This document shows, piece after piece, positions 1 through 5,919 of a stretch of DNA of 10,106 nucleotides. Origin of the DNA: Gammaproteobacteria bacterium (GTDB lineage Bacteria > Pseudomonadota > Gammaproteobacteria > Steroidobacterales > Woeseiaceae); contig JAOUNK010000094.1 in NCBI GenBank assembly GCA_029881015.1, forward strand, positions 1-10,106, in the 5' to 3' direction. The translations under genes were made by a program, and so were the position numbers. Numbering within the stretch: the first letter of the stretch is position 1; the number at the start of each line of letters is the position of its first letter. The notes beneath the pieces are model-generated. The model was not told where the DNA came from. It saw only the letters and a list, made by a program, of their open reading frames with translations, and ran no database searches.

Positions 1-314
1 ATCCTGGCGAAGGGCGCGCCGAGAACGATCATGGCGGCGAGAAACACAAAGAAGCCGGGACGATAGGCCATCCAGATTCTCGGCCGGGTGAGTCTGTCGA
101 TGCGCTCCAGGTTCCTCAGGCAGGCCTTTGCAAAGATGAGCTCGGTCTTGAGGCCGCCGATCACCAGTCCCGCGGGTATCGTGAGCCAGACCCAGGCCTC
201 GCCCGGTCGCAATTCGAGCGCCTGCGCAAGCAGGTGGCCGCCCTTGGCCAGCAGCACCAGGGCGCCGGACAACCAGATCGCTGCGGCAATCCGCTTGAGG
301 GCATGCCGGGACAT
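1..314 (-). CDS. Partial hypothetical multi-pass membrane protein
   Basis: An open frame reads leftward from an ATG at 314 to the window edge without a stop (104 codons plus 2 bases), so only the N-terminal part is seen. I do not recognise a named family. The visible part has a hydrophobic segment at about residues 8-29 after a basic start (MSRHALKR), a second at about 40-57, a basic loop rich in Arg (about 64-86, including RNLERIDRLTRPRIW) and a third hydrophobic segment at about 88-101. This follows the positive-inside pattern of an inner-membrane protein. The start is supported by the hydrophobic segment beginning soon after it and by a G-rich stretch (GGGCGGGTG) just upstream. It is co-directional with smr, but a terminator-like hairpin lies between them, so separate transcription is likely. 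No function is assigned. Confidence 0.6.
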   Translation of the reverse strand, partial: MSRHALKRIAAAIWLSGALVLLAKGGHLLAQALELRPGEAWVWLTIPAGLVIGGLKTELIFAKACLRNLERIDRLTRPRIWMAYRPGFFVFLAAMIVLGAPFAR

Positions 315-360
315 CAGTGGCACCCGCCCGCAGGCCGAAATTTTCCAAGTACTATTCTAG

Positions 361-388
361 AAAAGTTCTGCAACAGAATGTTTTTTTT
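361..388. terminator. Bidirectional rho-independent terminator-like hairpin
   Basis: The arms at 365-370 and 374-379 (TTCTG and CAGAA plus one G-U pair) enclose the loop CAA. On the plus strand the stem is preceded by AAAA and followed by eight T (381-388). On the minus strand it comes directly after the smr stop codon, with an A-run before it and CTTTTCT after it. The likely role is to end smr transcription. The stem is short and AT-rich, so efficiency is uncertain. Confidence 0.5.
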
Positions 389-914
389 ATGGTTTTTGCA
401 GAAGAACGTACACGGCGCCGGTGCCCCCATCGACCTGCCGTGTCGAGACGAATGCCAGCACGCTGTCCCAACGCCGCAGCCAGCGATTAACCGCGCTTTT
501 CAGGACGGGCCCACGATCGCCCGAGCCAAGTCCCTTGCCGTGCACGACGCGCACGCAGTACTTTCCCTGCGACACGTTGTAGGCGATGAAGTCGGCCAGC
601 CTGGGTCGAGCCTCGTCCAGCGTCATACCGTGCAGGTCGATTTCCGCTTGCACGCTAAAGCCACCCCTCTGCAGTTTTCGCATGGTGCGCTTGCCAACGT
701 GCTGGCGACAATAGCGCAGCGCGGCGCCGTGGCCCTGCTCGATCGTGTCGATGTCGTCTTCCAGGCTCTCCGCAAGAACCTGCTGCTCATCCGCCTTCGT
801 AAACCGTGCCCTGGGCTTCGGTTTGGGCTTCGTTTCGAGTACGCGCGGCTCACTCCTGAGCGGCCTGATGCCGCGCATTGCACGCTGAAACTCGTCGGTG
901 TCTTTCTCTTTCAC
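387..914 (-). CDS. smrA: Smr-domain protein, SmrA-like putative DNA endonuclease
   Basis: This is a 175-residue protein with a C-terminal Smr (small MutS-related) domain. The family nicks DNA, or RNA in some members, without a helicase or ATPase part; the cellular role in gammaproteobacteria is poorly defined. From the chosen start the visible hallmarks are EIDLHGMT (DLHG at about 93-96), VVHGKGLGS (HGKG at about 125-128) and GGTGAVYVLL near the end (from about 163). The N-terminal part is charged, with a Lys/Pro linker (TKPKPKPRARF). I chose the GTG at 914 because it gives VKEKDTDEFQRAMRGIRPL, resembling the conserved N-terminus of SmrA proteins. The frame can extend upstream to a TTG at 971, but that would consume the whole space before surE. 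An ATG at 878 is a shorter alternative. No Shine-Dalgarno precedes the GTG. The gene is divergent from surE. The family call is strong; smrA versus another Smr name is less certain. Confidence 0.88.
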   Translation of the reverse strand: MKEKDTDEFQRAMRGIRPLRSEPRVLETKPKPKPRARFTKADEQQVLAESLEDDIDTIEQGHGAALRYCRQHVGKRTMRKLQRGGFSVQAEIDLHGMTLDEARPRLADFIAYNVSQGKYCVRVVHGKGLGSGDRGPVLKSAVNRWLRRWDSVLAFVSTRQVDGGTGAVYVLLQKP

Positions 915-918
915 AGCC

Positions 919-946
919 GGTATAGTGAGGCCGTCTAAAACGCCAA
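919..946. promoter_or_regulatory. Possible overlapping divergent promoters between smr and surE
   Basis: TATAGT on the plus strand (921-926) is a good -10 match about 48 bases before the surE ATG, but its -35 region is poor. On the minus strand TATACC (plus-strand 919-924) lies 16 bases from TTGGCG (plus-strand 941-946), which places the expected start of transcription at or close to the smr GTG at 914. The two -10 elements share the same TATA core. This is inferred from motif matching only. Confidence 0.3.
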
Positions 947-973
947 TCAAGGCTCGGCGCGTCCAAAACAAGA

Positions 974-1732
974 ATGAAAATCCTCGTAAGTAACGACGAC
1001 GGGTATCTCGCCACGGGTATCAACATGCTGACAGACGCGCTGGAGCAGGTCGCGGACGTCGTCGTGGTCGCACCGGATCGCAATCGGTCGGCCGCCAGCA
1101 ATTCCCTGACTCTCTCGACGCCACTGCGCGTTTCGAAGGTCGCCGAGAATCGTTACAAGGTCGACGGCACGCCGTCCGACTGCGTGCACCTGGCGCTCAC
1201 GGGCTTCCTGGATTACGAGCCGGACCTGGTTGTCTCAGGGATCAACCACGGTGCGAACCTCGGTGATGACGTCATTTACTCCGGGACCGTGGCTGCGGCG
1301 ATGGAGGGACGCTTTCTCGGCTTGCCGACCATCGCGGTCTCGCTCGTGGGCAAGACCCTTGTCGGTGCCAAGCTGCAGCACTTCGATACGGCGGCGCGCG
1401 TCGCGGTTGAGCTGGTACAAAAGATAAAGTCGGGGTCCCTCGCACACGACATGGTGCTGAACGTGAATGTACCGGACAGGCCTTACAGCGAGTTGACCGG
1501 CATTCACGCAACACGACTGGGCTTTCGCCACAAGTCGGAGCAAATTCTCCGCGACACCGACCCGTACGGACGCCCCATCTACTGGGTGGGACCGGCCGGC
1601 GAGAGCCAGGATGCGGGGGAGGGAACGGATTTCTACGCTATCGAGCAGGGGGGCGTGGCGGTCACGCCGCTCAAGGTCGATCTGACGCGCCACGAGATGG
1701 TGTCCAGGATCGCGGAATGGCTGGGCCAGTGA
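974..1732 (+). CDS. surE: 5'/3'-nucleotidase SurE
   Basis: SurE is a cytoplasmic, divalent-metal-dependent survival protein that dephosphorylates nucleoside 5'- and 3'-monophosphates and, in E. coli, short polyphosphate. The 252-residue length matches the family (about 250). The N-terminus MKILVSNDDG carries the metal-binding Asp pair D8/D9. S39 lies in DRNRSAASNSLT, and N91 lies in SGINHGANLGDDVIYSGT, so the complete metal and active-site set is present. The ATG at 974 puts the first strand and the NDDG motif at their usual place; only a weak purine-rich stretch (ACAAGA) precedes it. It is first in the run surE-pcm-yqaA-nlpD-rpoS, the classic gammaproteobacterial stationary-phase cluster. 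Upstream, the truD/ispF neighbours known from enterics are replaced by a divergent smr gene. A candidate -10 lies about 48 bases upstream. Confidence 0.97.
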   Translation: MKILVSNDDGYLATGINMLTDALEQVADVVVVAPDRNRSAASNSLTLSTPLRVSKVAENRYKVDGTPSDCVHLALTGFLDYEPDLVVSGINHGANLGDDVIYSGTVAAAMEGRFLGLPTIAVSLVGKTLVGAKLQHFDTAARVAVELVQKIKSGSLAHDMVLNVNVPDRPYSELTGIHATRLGFRHKSEQILRDTDPYGRPIYWVGPAGESQDAGEGTDFYAIEQGGVAVTPLKVDLTRHEMVSRIAEWLGQ

Positions 1733-1755
1733 TCGACATCCGCCAAGGGATCGGC

Positions 1756-2388
1756 ATGACGTCGGCGCGCACGCGTGATCGCCTCGTGCAGCGCCTGCGC
1801 GACCAGGGCATTCGCAATGAAGCCGTACTGGAACAGATTCGCAACGTGCCGCGGCATTTGTTCGTTGACGAGGCCCTGGCCAGCCGTGCCTACGAGGACA
1901 CCGCGCTGCCGATCGGCCTCGGGCAGACGATCAGCCAGCCGTACGTAGTCGCGCGCATGACCGAGGCCTTGCTCGATGGGTTTCAGGGTGAGAAGGTTCT
2001 TGAAGTCGGCACTGGCTGTGGCTACCAGACCGCCGTACTGGCGCCGTTGGTGAAGCAAATCTACACCGTGGAGCGCATCCCCGAGTTGCTGCGCAAGACC
2101 CGGCAACGACTCCGGGACCTCGATATCTACAACGTGCAGTTCAAGCCCGGGGACGGCTGGGAAGGGTGGCGCAAGTACGGGCCCTATGACGGCATCATCG
2201 TTACAGCCGCGCCTGACGAGATCCCTCAGAAGCTCCTCGAACAGCTAGCGCCAGGCGGGCGCATGATCATTCCGGTGGGACCGCAGGGCGTCCAGGATCT
2301 CGTGATGATCACCAACAGGAACGACCATTACGAGCAGGTGTCGTTGGGCGCGGTCAGTTTCGTTCCTCTCGTGAAGGACCGGTCGTGA
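1756..2388 (+). CDS. pcm: Protein-L-isoaspartate O-methyltransferase
   Basis: Pcm methylates L-isoaspartyl residues with S-adenosylmethionine, starting repair of age-damaged proteins in the cytoplasm. From the chosen start it is 210 residues, the usual length. Visible are the substrate-side motif ALPIGLGQTISQPYVVARM (about 51-68), the SAM-binding glycine loop VLEVGTGCGYQTAVLA (about 81-96), the acidic end of the next strand (YTVERIPEL) and the late motif GGRMIIPVG; the C-terminus VSFVPLVKDR is typical. The frame is open further upstream to an ATG at 1717 inside surE. The ATG at 1756 is preferred because AAGGGA (1745-1750) sits 5 bases before it and because Pseudomonas homologues begin with a similar MTSxRTRxRLxQRL. 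This leaves 23 bases after surE. The stop overlaps the next gene's GTG (GTGA), suggesting coupled translation. Confidence 0.95.
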   Translation: MTSARTRDRLVQRLRDQGIRNEAVLEQIRNVPRHLFVDEALASRAYEDTALPIGLGQTISQPYVVARMTEALLDGFQGEKVLEVGTGCGYQTAVLAPLVKQIYTVERIPELLRKTRQRLRDLDIYNVQFKPGDGWEGWRKYGPYDGIIVTAAPDEIPQKLLEQLAPGGRMIIPVGPQGVQDLVMITNRNDHYEQVSLGAVSFVPLVKDRS

Positions 2389-2969
2389 CGCTGTTCAAGC
2401 CCTGGTATGACCGGGTACTGCGTTGGTCGAAACATCCGCACGCCGAGCGTTACCTGGGCGCCATGAGTTTCGCGGAGTCGTCGTTCTTCCCGATTCCGGT
2501 GGATGTGATGCTTGCCCCCATGTGCCTGGCCGACCGCGATCGCTGGGTGCGCTACGCGACGATTGCGACGGTCTTTTCCGTGCTGGGTGGCCTCGGTGGG
2601 TACGCGATCGGCTGGGGCATGTTCGAGGCCATCGAGCCCTGGCTCAGTGAGTCGCACTACTGGGACAGTTACCTCAAGGCGCGTAGCTGGTTTGACGACT
2701 ACGGTATCTGGGTCATTTTTGTTGCCGGCTTCTCGCCGATTCCCTACAAGGTATTCACGATTGCAGCGGGCGTCGCAGGGCTTGCCCTGCCCGGGTTCTT
2801 CATCGGTTCGCTCATCGGCCGCGCGGCGCGCTTTTTCCTTGTGGCCGGGCTGGTGCGACTCGGTGGCGAGCGCTTCGAGTCGACCTTGTCGAAACACATC
2901 GAGCGCATCGGCTGGGCGCTGGTCATCGTTTCCGTCATCGTCATCGCGTGGCTTATGATGCGGGGATAA
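2385..2969 (+). CDS. yqaA: YqaA family (DedA/VTT-like) inner-membrane protein
   Basis: This is a 194-residue integral membrane protein related to the DedA/VTT fold. DedA relatives act in lipid scrambling or carrier recycling and envelope homeostasis; the exact substrate of YqaA is unknown. The sequence has the re-entrant motif AESSFFPIPVDVML (about 30-43), a glycine-rich segment VLGGLGGYAIGWGMF (about 66-80), the second family motif VAGFSPIPYKVFTIAAGV (about 113-130), GSLIGRAARFFLVAGLVRLG (141-160) and a last membrane helix at about 176-192. The two related F-S/F-P-I-P segments are characteristic. The GTG start overlaps the pcm stop by four bases (GTGA) and has AAGGA 6 bases upstream (2374-2378). 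The stop shares one base with the nlpD ATG (TAATG). Its position between pcm and nlpD is seen in non-enteric gammaproteobacteria. The family call is firm; the role is inferred only. Confidence 0.88.
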   Translation: MTLFKPWYDRVLRWSKHPHAERYLGAMSFAESSFFPIPVDVMLAPMCLADRDRWVRYATIATVFSVLGGLGGYAIGWGMFEAIEPWLSESHYWDSYLKARSWFDDYGIWVIFVAGFSPIPYKVFTIAAGVAGLALPGFFIGSLIGRAARFFLVAGLVRLGGERFESTLSKHIERIGWALVIVSVIVIAWLMMRG

Positions 2970-3655
2970 TGACCTCCCGTGCACTCATCATCCTGCTGTT
3001 CTCCCTCTCGCTCACGGCGTGTGGCGGGAGGTCTACCTGGCAGGACGAGCCGCAGACCCACATCGTGCGCAGGGGCGAGACGCTGTTCTCGATTGCCTGG
3101 CGTTACGGCAAGGACGCCCAGACGCTGGCGCGCTGGAACCGGCTCGGCGACGGCTCCCTCATTCATCCCGGGCAGGTCATACGGCTGACACCGCCGGCGG
3201 GTTCGAGCCGTCCTGCGCAGACGGCAAGTAATCCTAATGCCCGGCCGCCGCCCAAACCGCTGCCCCAGCTACCGGCCCAACCGAGTCCGAAGTGGGCATG
3301 GCCAACCAGCGGTCGCATCAATGTCGAATTCGGCGCAAAGCCGGGGCCGGGAACCGGCGTGCTCATTAACGGCCGGACCGGGCAACCCATAGTCGCTGCG
3401 GCTTCCGGGCGCGTGGTTTATGCGGGCGGTGGACTCATCGGATATGGCCAGCTTATTATTCTCAAACACAACGACACCTACCTGAGTGCCTACGGGTACA
3501 CCGCGTCGCTGCTGGTCAAGGAAGGGCAAGAAGTAAAGAAAGGCCAACGGATCGCGACCATGGGGGAGGGGCCGGAACGCAAGCCGCGACTGCATTTCGA
3601 GATCAGGCGCAATGGCAAACCGGTTAACCCGCGACAGTTTTTGCCTGCGAGATAA
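2969..3655 (+). CDS. nlpD: NlpD lipoprotein, LysM plus degenerate LytM (M23) domain
   Basis: NlpD is an outer-membrane lipoprotein that in E. coli activates the amidase AmiC to split septal peptidoglycan. The 228-residue product starts with a lipoprotein signal (MTSRALIILLFSLSLTACGG; lipobox LTAC, lipidated Cys18). A LysM peptidoglycan-binding domain follows at about 31-73 (HIVRRGETLFSIAWRYG to HPGQVIRL), then a Pro/Ala-rich linker (about 76-108) and an M23 fold at about 113-224 (VVAAASGRVVYAG-like core, YGQLIILKHNDTYLSAY, ATMGEG, LHFEIRRNGKPVNP). The zinc ligands are mostly gone: no His/Asp in GTGVLING, and YGYT stands where active enzymes have HxH. Only the LHFEIR His is left, as expected of an activator rather than an enzyme. 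I chose the ATG at 2969 over a GTG at 2948 because it overlaps the yqaA stop (TAATG) and gives a clean signal peptide. The product is shorter than E. coli NlpD, mostly in the linker. Confidence 0.94.
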   Translation: MTSRALIILLFSLSLTACGGRSTWQDEPQTHIVRRGETLFSIAWRYGKDAQTLARWNRLGDGSLIHPGQVIRLTPPAGSSRPAQTASNPNARPPPKPLPQLPAQPSPKWAWPTSGRINVEFGAKPGPGTGVLINGRTGQPIVAAASGRVVYAGGGLIGYGQLIILKHNDTYLSAYGYTASLLVKEGQEVKKGQRIATMGEGPERKPRLHFEIRRNGKPVNPRQFLPAR

Positions 3656-3717
3656 CCCGGGGTTTGTTAGAGGCCGATCTCGGGCATCCGCGTCTTGATT
3701 GCAGACAGGGGGTTTGT
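3654..3717 (+). repeat. Short direct and inverted repeats upstream of rpoS
   Basis: The 9-mer GGGGTTTGT occurs at 3659-3667, right after the nlpD stop, and again at 3709-3717, where it is part of the rpoS ribosome binding site. AACCC at 3654-3658 is complementary to GGGTT in both copies, so it could pair locally (3660-3664) or with the ribosome binding site (3710-3714). The matches are exact but short; a regulatory role is only a possibility. Confidence 0.35.
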
Positions 3718-3721
3718 ATTG
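3707..3721 (+). promoter_or_regulatory. rpoS ribosome binding site deciding a TTG start
   Basis: AGGGGG at 3707-3712 stands 6 bases before the TTG at 3719-3721. It is the only good Shine-Dalgarno near the beginning of rpoS. The alternative in-frame TTG at 3695 has none, and an in-frame TAG at 3668 blocks any longer protein. Confidence 0.6.
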
Positions 3722-4558
3722 GGACAGTTGCTGGATCCAACACGACAGTACCTCGACGAGATCGGCGTCGCGCCGCTGCTTACTGCGGACGAAGAAAAAT
3801 CCTATGCTCGGCGCGTGCAGCGCGGCGACGAAGCAGCTCGCCAGCGCATGATCGAAAGCAACTTGCGACTGGTCGTGAAGATCGCGCGCCGCTACCTGAA
3901 CCGCGGGTTGCCCTTCCTGGACCTCATCGAAGAAGGCAATCTCGGCCTGATCCATGCCGTGAAAAAATTCGACCCGGATCGCGGCTTTCGGTTTTCGACT
4001 TACGCGACCTGGTGGATTCGTCAAACGATCGAACGCGGCATCATGAACCAGTCACGCACGGTGCGGCTGCCAATACATATCATCAAGGATGTTAATTCCT
4101 GCCTGCGTGCCGCACGTCGGCTGCGGCAGCAAATGGACCGCGCGCCGTCAATGCAGGAGCTCGCGGATCACCTGGAGCGTGACGTTGCCGACGTGGAACG
4201 TCTCATGGGCCTGCACGAACGCGTTACGCTCAGTGCGACGGGTGCCGACGACCAGGCGGGCATCGGACCGGTCGACCGGCTGCGAGCGAAGCGGTCTGGC
4301 GAACCGTCCAGCTGCGCCCAGCGGGATGACGTCAACCACATCGTTGATCGCTGGGTCTGCGAACTCAGCGCCAAGCAGCGCGAGGTTGTGGAGCGACGCT
4401 TCGGCCTGCACGGCTATCGAAGAGCGACGCTGGAGCAGATTGGCGAGGAAATCGGCGTGACGCGCGAGCGCGTGCGACAGATCCAGTTGGATGCACTGAA
4501 GAATCTTCGCGCGATGCTGGAGAGCCATGGCATCTCCGGTGATGCTGTCCTGGACTGA
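3719..4558 (+). CDS. rpoS: RNA polymerase sigma factor RpoS (sigma-S), short N-terminus
   Basis: RpoS is the stationary-phase and general-stress sigma factor; it directs RNA polymerase to stress promoters. The protein starts almost directly in region 1.2 (LLDPTRQYLDEIG). Region 2 spans about 44-118 (NLRLVVKIARRY, DLIEEGNLGLI, KFDPDRGFRFSTYATWWIRQ, and the sigma-70 family NQSRTVRLP). Region 3 is at about 120-190, and region 4 at about 205-265 has the helix-turn-helix ATLEQIGEEIGVTRERVRQ followed by the usual basic end. Sequence detail (LPIHIIKDVN) and position after nlpD identify RpoS rather than RpoD or RpoH. At 279 residues it is about 50 shorter than E. coli RpoS, lacking region 1.1. An in-frame TAG at 3668 and the nearby nlpD stop exclude a normal-length N-terminus. 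The TTG at 3719 is chosen for its ribosome binding site; the TTG at 3695 would add 8 residues. A promoter inside nlpD is known in other species, but I could not identify one here. Confidence 0.95.
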   Translation: MGQLLDPTRQYLDEIGVAPLLTADEEKSYARRVQRGDEAARQRMIESNLRLVVKIARRYLNRGLPFLDLIEEGNLGLIHAVKKFDPDRGFRFSTYATWWIRQTIERGIMNQSRTVRLPIHIIKDVNSCLRAARRLRQQMDRAPSMQELADHLERDVADVERLMGLHERVTLSATGADDQAGIGPVDRLRAKRSGEPSSCAQRDDVNHIVDRWVCELSAKQREVVERRFGLHGYRRATLEQIGEEIGVTRERVRQIQLDALKNLRAMLESHGISGDAVLD

Positions 4559-4561
4559 TAT

Positions 4562-4927
4562 CTACAGGTAGAGAACGGCGGCGATCTTGCGTCCCTCATT
4601 GGCCAGCACATTGAAGGTACGGGCAGCCGCGGCCGTGTCCATAACCTCGAAGCCGATGCGCTTGCGCGCGAATGCAAACGTGAGCTCGCGGGGCGGAAAA
4701 ATATTGCTCGCTCCCGTGCCGAGCAGGACGATCTCGGGCTCGGCCGCGAAAACCATTTCGAAATCGGCCGCGACCAGGTCCGCAACGGGTGTCTCAGGCC
4801 AGTTACCCAGTACTTCGTCGGGGGTCAGCACAATCGAAGTAGCGTGCTCGTCGTGGTTGACGAGAATAGCCGCGTCCGAAACACTGCGGATGACCAGCCT
4901 GGCTGATAATTCTCTTGTGAATTTCAA
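4562..4927 (-). CDS. Mth938-like domain (DUF498/Xcc1710 type) protein
   Basis: This 121-residue protein belongs to the small single-domain Mth938-like family (related to human NDUFAF3, a complex I assembly factor). The bacterial function is not established. Family features seen: an early strand-rich half with VLTPDEVLGNWP, the central IVLLGTGASNIFPP (LGTG at about 69-72), and the C-terminal GFEVMDTAAAARTFNVLANEGRKIAAVLYL-type end (residues about 92-121). The start is ambiguous. The TTG at 4927 has AAGGGA 6 bases upstream and gives the family-typical short MKFTRE beginning, so it is preferred. The ATG at 4945 and GTG at 4954 lack any Shine-Dalgarno. The stop is only 3 bases from the rpoS stop, with convergent transcription and no terminator between them. 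The upstream neighbour rpfE is divergent, with 30 bases between the chosen starts. Confidence 0.85.
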   Translation of the reverse strand: MKFTRELSARLVIRSVSDAAILVNHDEHATSIVLTPDEVLGNWPETPVADLVAADFEMVFAAEPEIVLLGTGASNIFPPRELTFAFARKRIGFEVMDTAAAARTFNVLANEGRKIAAVLYL

Positions 4928-4957
4928 AGACGCTTCCCTTACCATCGACGCCACATC

Positions 4958-5917
4958 GTGAACGGATCATATGACAAAACTGCCGCAGTCGTCGTCTTGC
5001 CGCCCATTCGCGGCGGGAGACTGACGGACAAATCGCTACGCGCGTGGCTGGCGCAATCGGACCTGAGCCAGACCGATGCGCCGCAGGAATTGCTTGCGAC
5101 GATACTGGCCGAGGTCGGCTTGCCATACCCCGAGCAGGGCCTGGCGGCGCTGCGCATGTGGGGCCAGACCGGCGACAGGCCGACGGTCTGGATCGCGGCC
5201 GCCGACCCGGTCTATCTTGAGCCGCGGCTCGATCATCTTTGCCTGCACGCGCTGAACCGCTCCGGCATTCCGGCGTCGGACCTGCGACCCTTGTTCGATC
5301 ATTTGCAGGACACATTGGCGGAGGATCGGCGCTACGGATTCGCTCGCCTGGGGTCGTACGGCTACCTGCGTGCCCGGGAGCCGATCTCGACATCGTCGGT
5401 TCCGGCTTACGTCGTGGACCAGCGGGAACCGGGAGAATTCCTGCCGACCGGTGAGCACATGGTCATGCACCGCAACATTCTCAGCGAAATCGCAATGTCG
5501 CTGCATGAGCACGAGGTCAATCTGCGCCGCATGGCGGAGGGCAAGCAGCCCGTCAATTCGCTATGGCTGTGGGGCGGCGGTGTTGCGCCCGAGAAGACGA
5601 CGCGGCCGCAGCCACCCTTGTTTGCCGATGATCCGCTGCTGGCTGGGTACTGGGAGAGCGCGACAGCGGTTGGCGAACTCTGGCCGGGCAATTTCGCGGC
5701 CTGCGCGGATGCGTCGTTGCATGGTTTTGTCGCGGTAACGCCGGAGAACGACTTCCGCACGGCAACGCTCGAAGCCTACCTCACGGAACTTCACCAGATG
5801 TTGCGAAGCAATCGCGTCAGTCGCCTGATTCTCCTGTTTCGGGACGGTGTGCGCGCGGACGTCCGGCGGTCCGATACGCTGAAGTTCTGGCGCCGTGACA
5901 GCGAGTTACTGGACTGA
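4958..5917 (+). CDS. rpfE: RpfE-type conserved protein (COG4255-like)
   Basis: This 319-residue cytoplasmic protein resembles the RpfE-type family, known from the Xanthomonas rpf (pathogenicity factor regulation) region, where it also lies beside recJ, prfB and lysS. Its biochemical function is unknown. Visible family signatures are ADPVYLEPRLDHLCL (about 82-96) and H-E-H-E-V-N-L-R-R-M-x-x-G-x-x-P-V-N-S-L-W-L-W-G-G-G (about 183-208). The second closely resembles a segment of archaeal-type cofactor-independent phosphoglycerate mutases. However, the N-terminus (VVVLPPIRGG) lacks the DG-GD metal motif of those enzymes, so activity as a mutase is doubtful. The GTG at 4958 is the only good early start: it is 30 bases from the divergent Mth938-like start and has no Shine-Dalgarno. 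A nearby ATG at 4971 is out of frame. It ends 2 bases before recJ, so the two are probably co-transcribed. Confidence 0.78.
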   Translation: MNGSYDKTAAVVVLPPIRGGRLTDKSLRAWLAQSDLSQTDAPQELLATILAEVGLPYPEQGLAALRMWGQTGDRPTVWIAAADPVYLEPRLDHLCLHALNRSGIPASDLRPLFDHLQDTLAEDRRYGFARLGSYGYLRAREPISTSSVPAYVVDQREPGEFLPTGEHMVMHRNILSEIAMSLHEHEVNLRRMAEGKQPVNSLWLWGGGVAPEKTTRPQPPLFADDPLLAGYWESATAVGELWPGNFAACADASLHGFVAVTPENDFRTATLEAYLTELHQMLRSNRVSRLILLFRDGVRADVRRSDTLKFWRRDSELLD

Positions 5918-5919
5918 CC

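Noticed and set aside
234..938. A 234-codon plus-strand open frame opposite smr
   Set aside because: It is a shadow of the Smr-domain gene, which has clear DLHG, HGKG and GGTGA motifs on the minus strand. It also runs through the terminator-like hairpin.
1717..1755. Longer pcm start at the ATG at 1717 overlapping surE
   Set aside because: The ATG at 1756 has a good Shine-Dalgarno and gives the family-typical N-terminus; the extra 13 residues have no counterpart in known Pcm proteins.
3431..3459. TATTAT in the 3' half of nlpD as the rpoS promoter
   Set aside because: No acceptable -35 lies 16-18 bases upstream. A promoter inside nlpD is likely by analogy, but this site is not supported.
3654..3667. 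AACCC-G-GGGTT after the nlpD stop as a terminator
   Set aside because: The stem is only 4-5 pairs and no T-run follows. rpoS is expected to be read through from nlpD or from an internal promoter.
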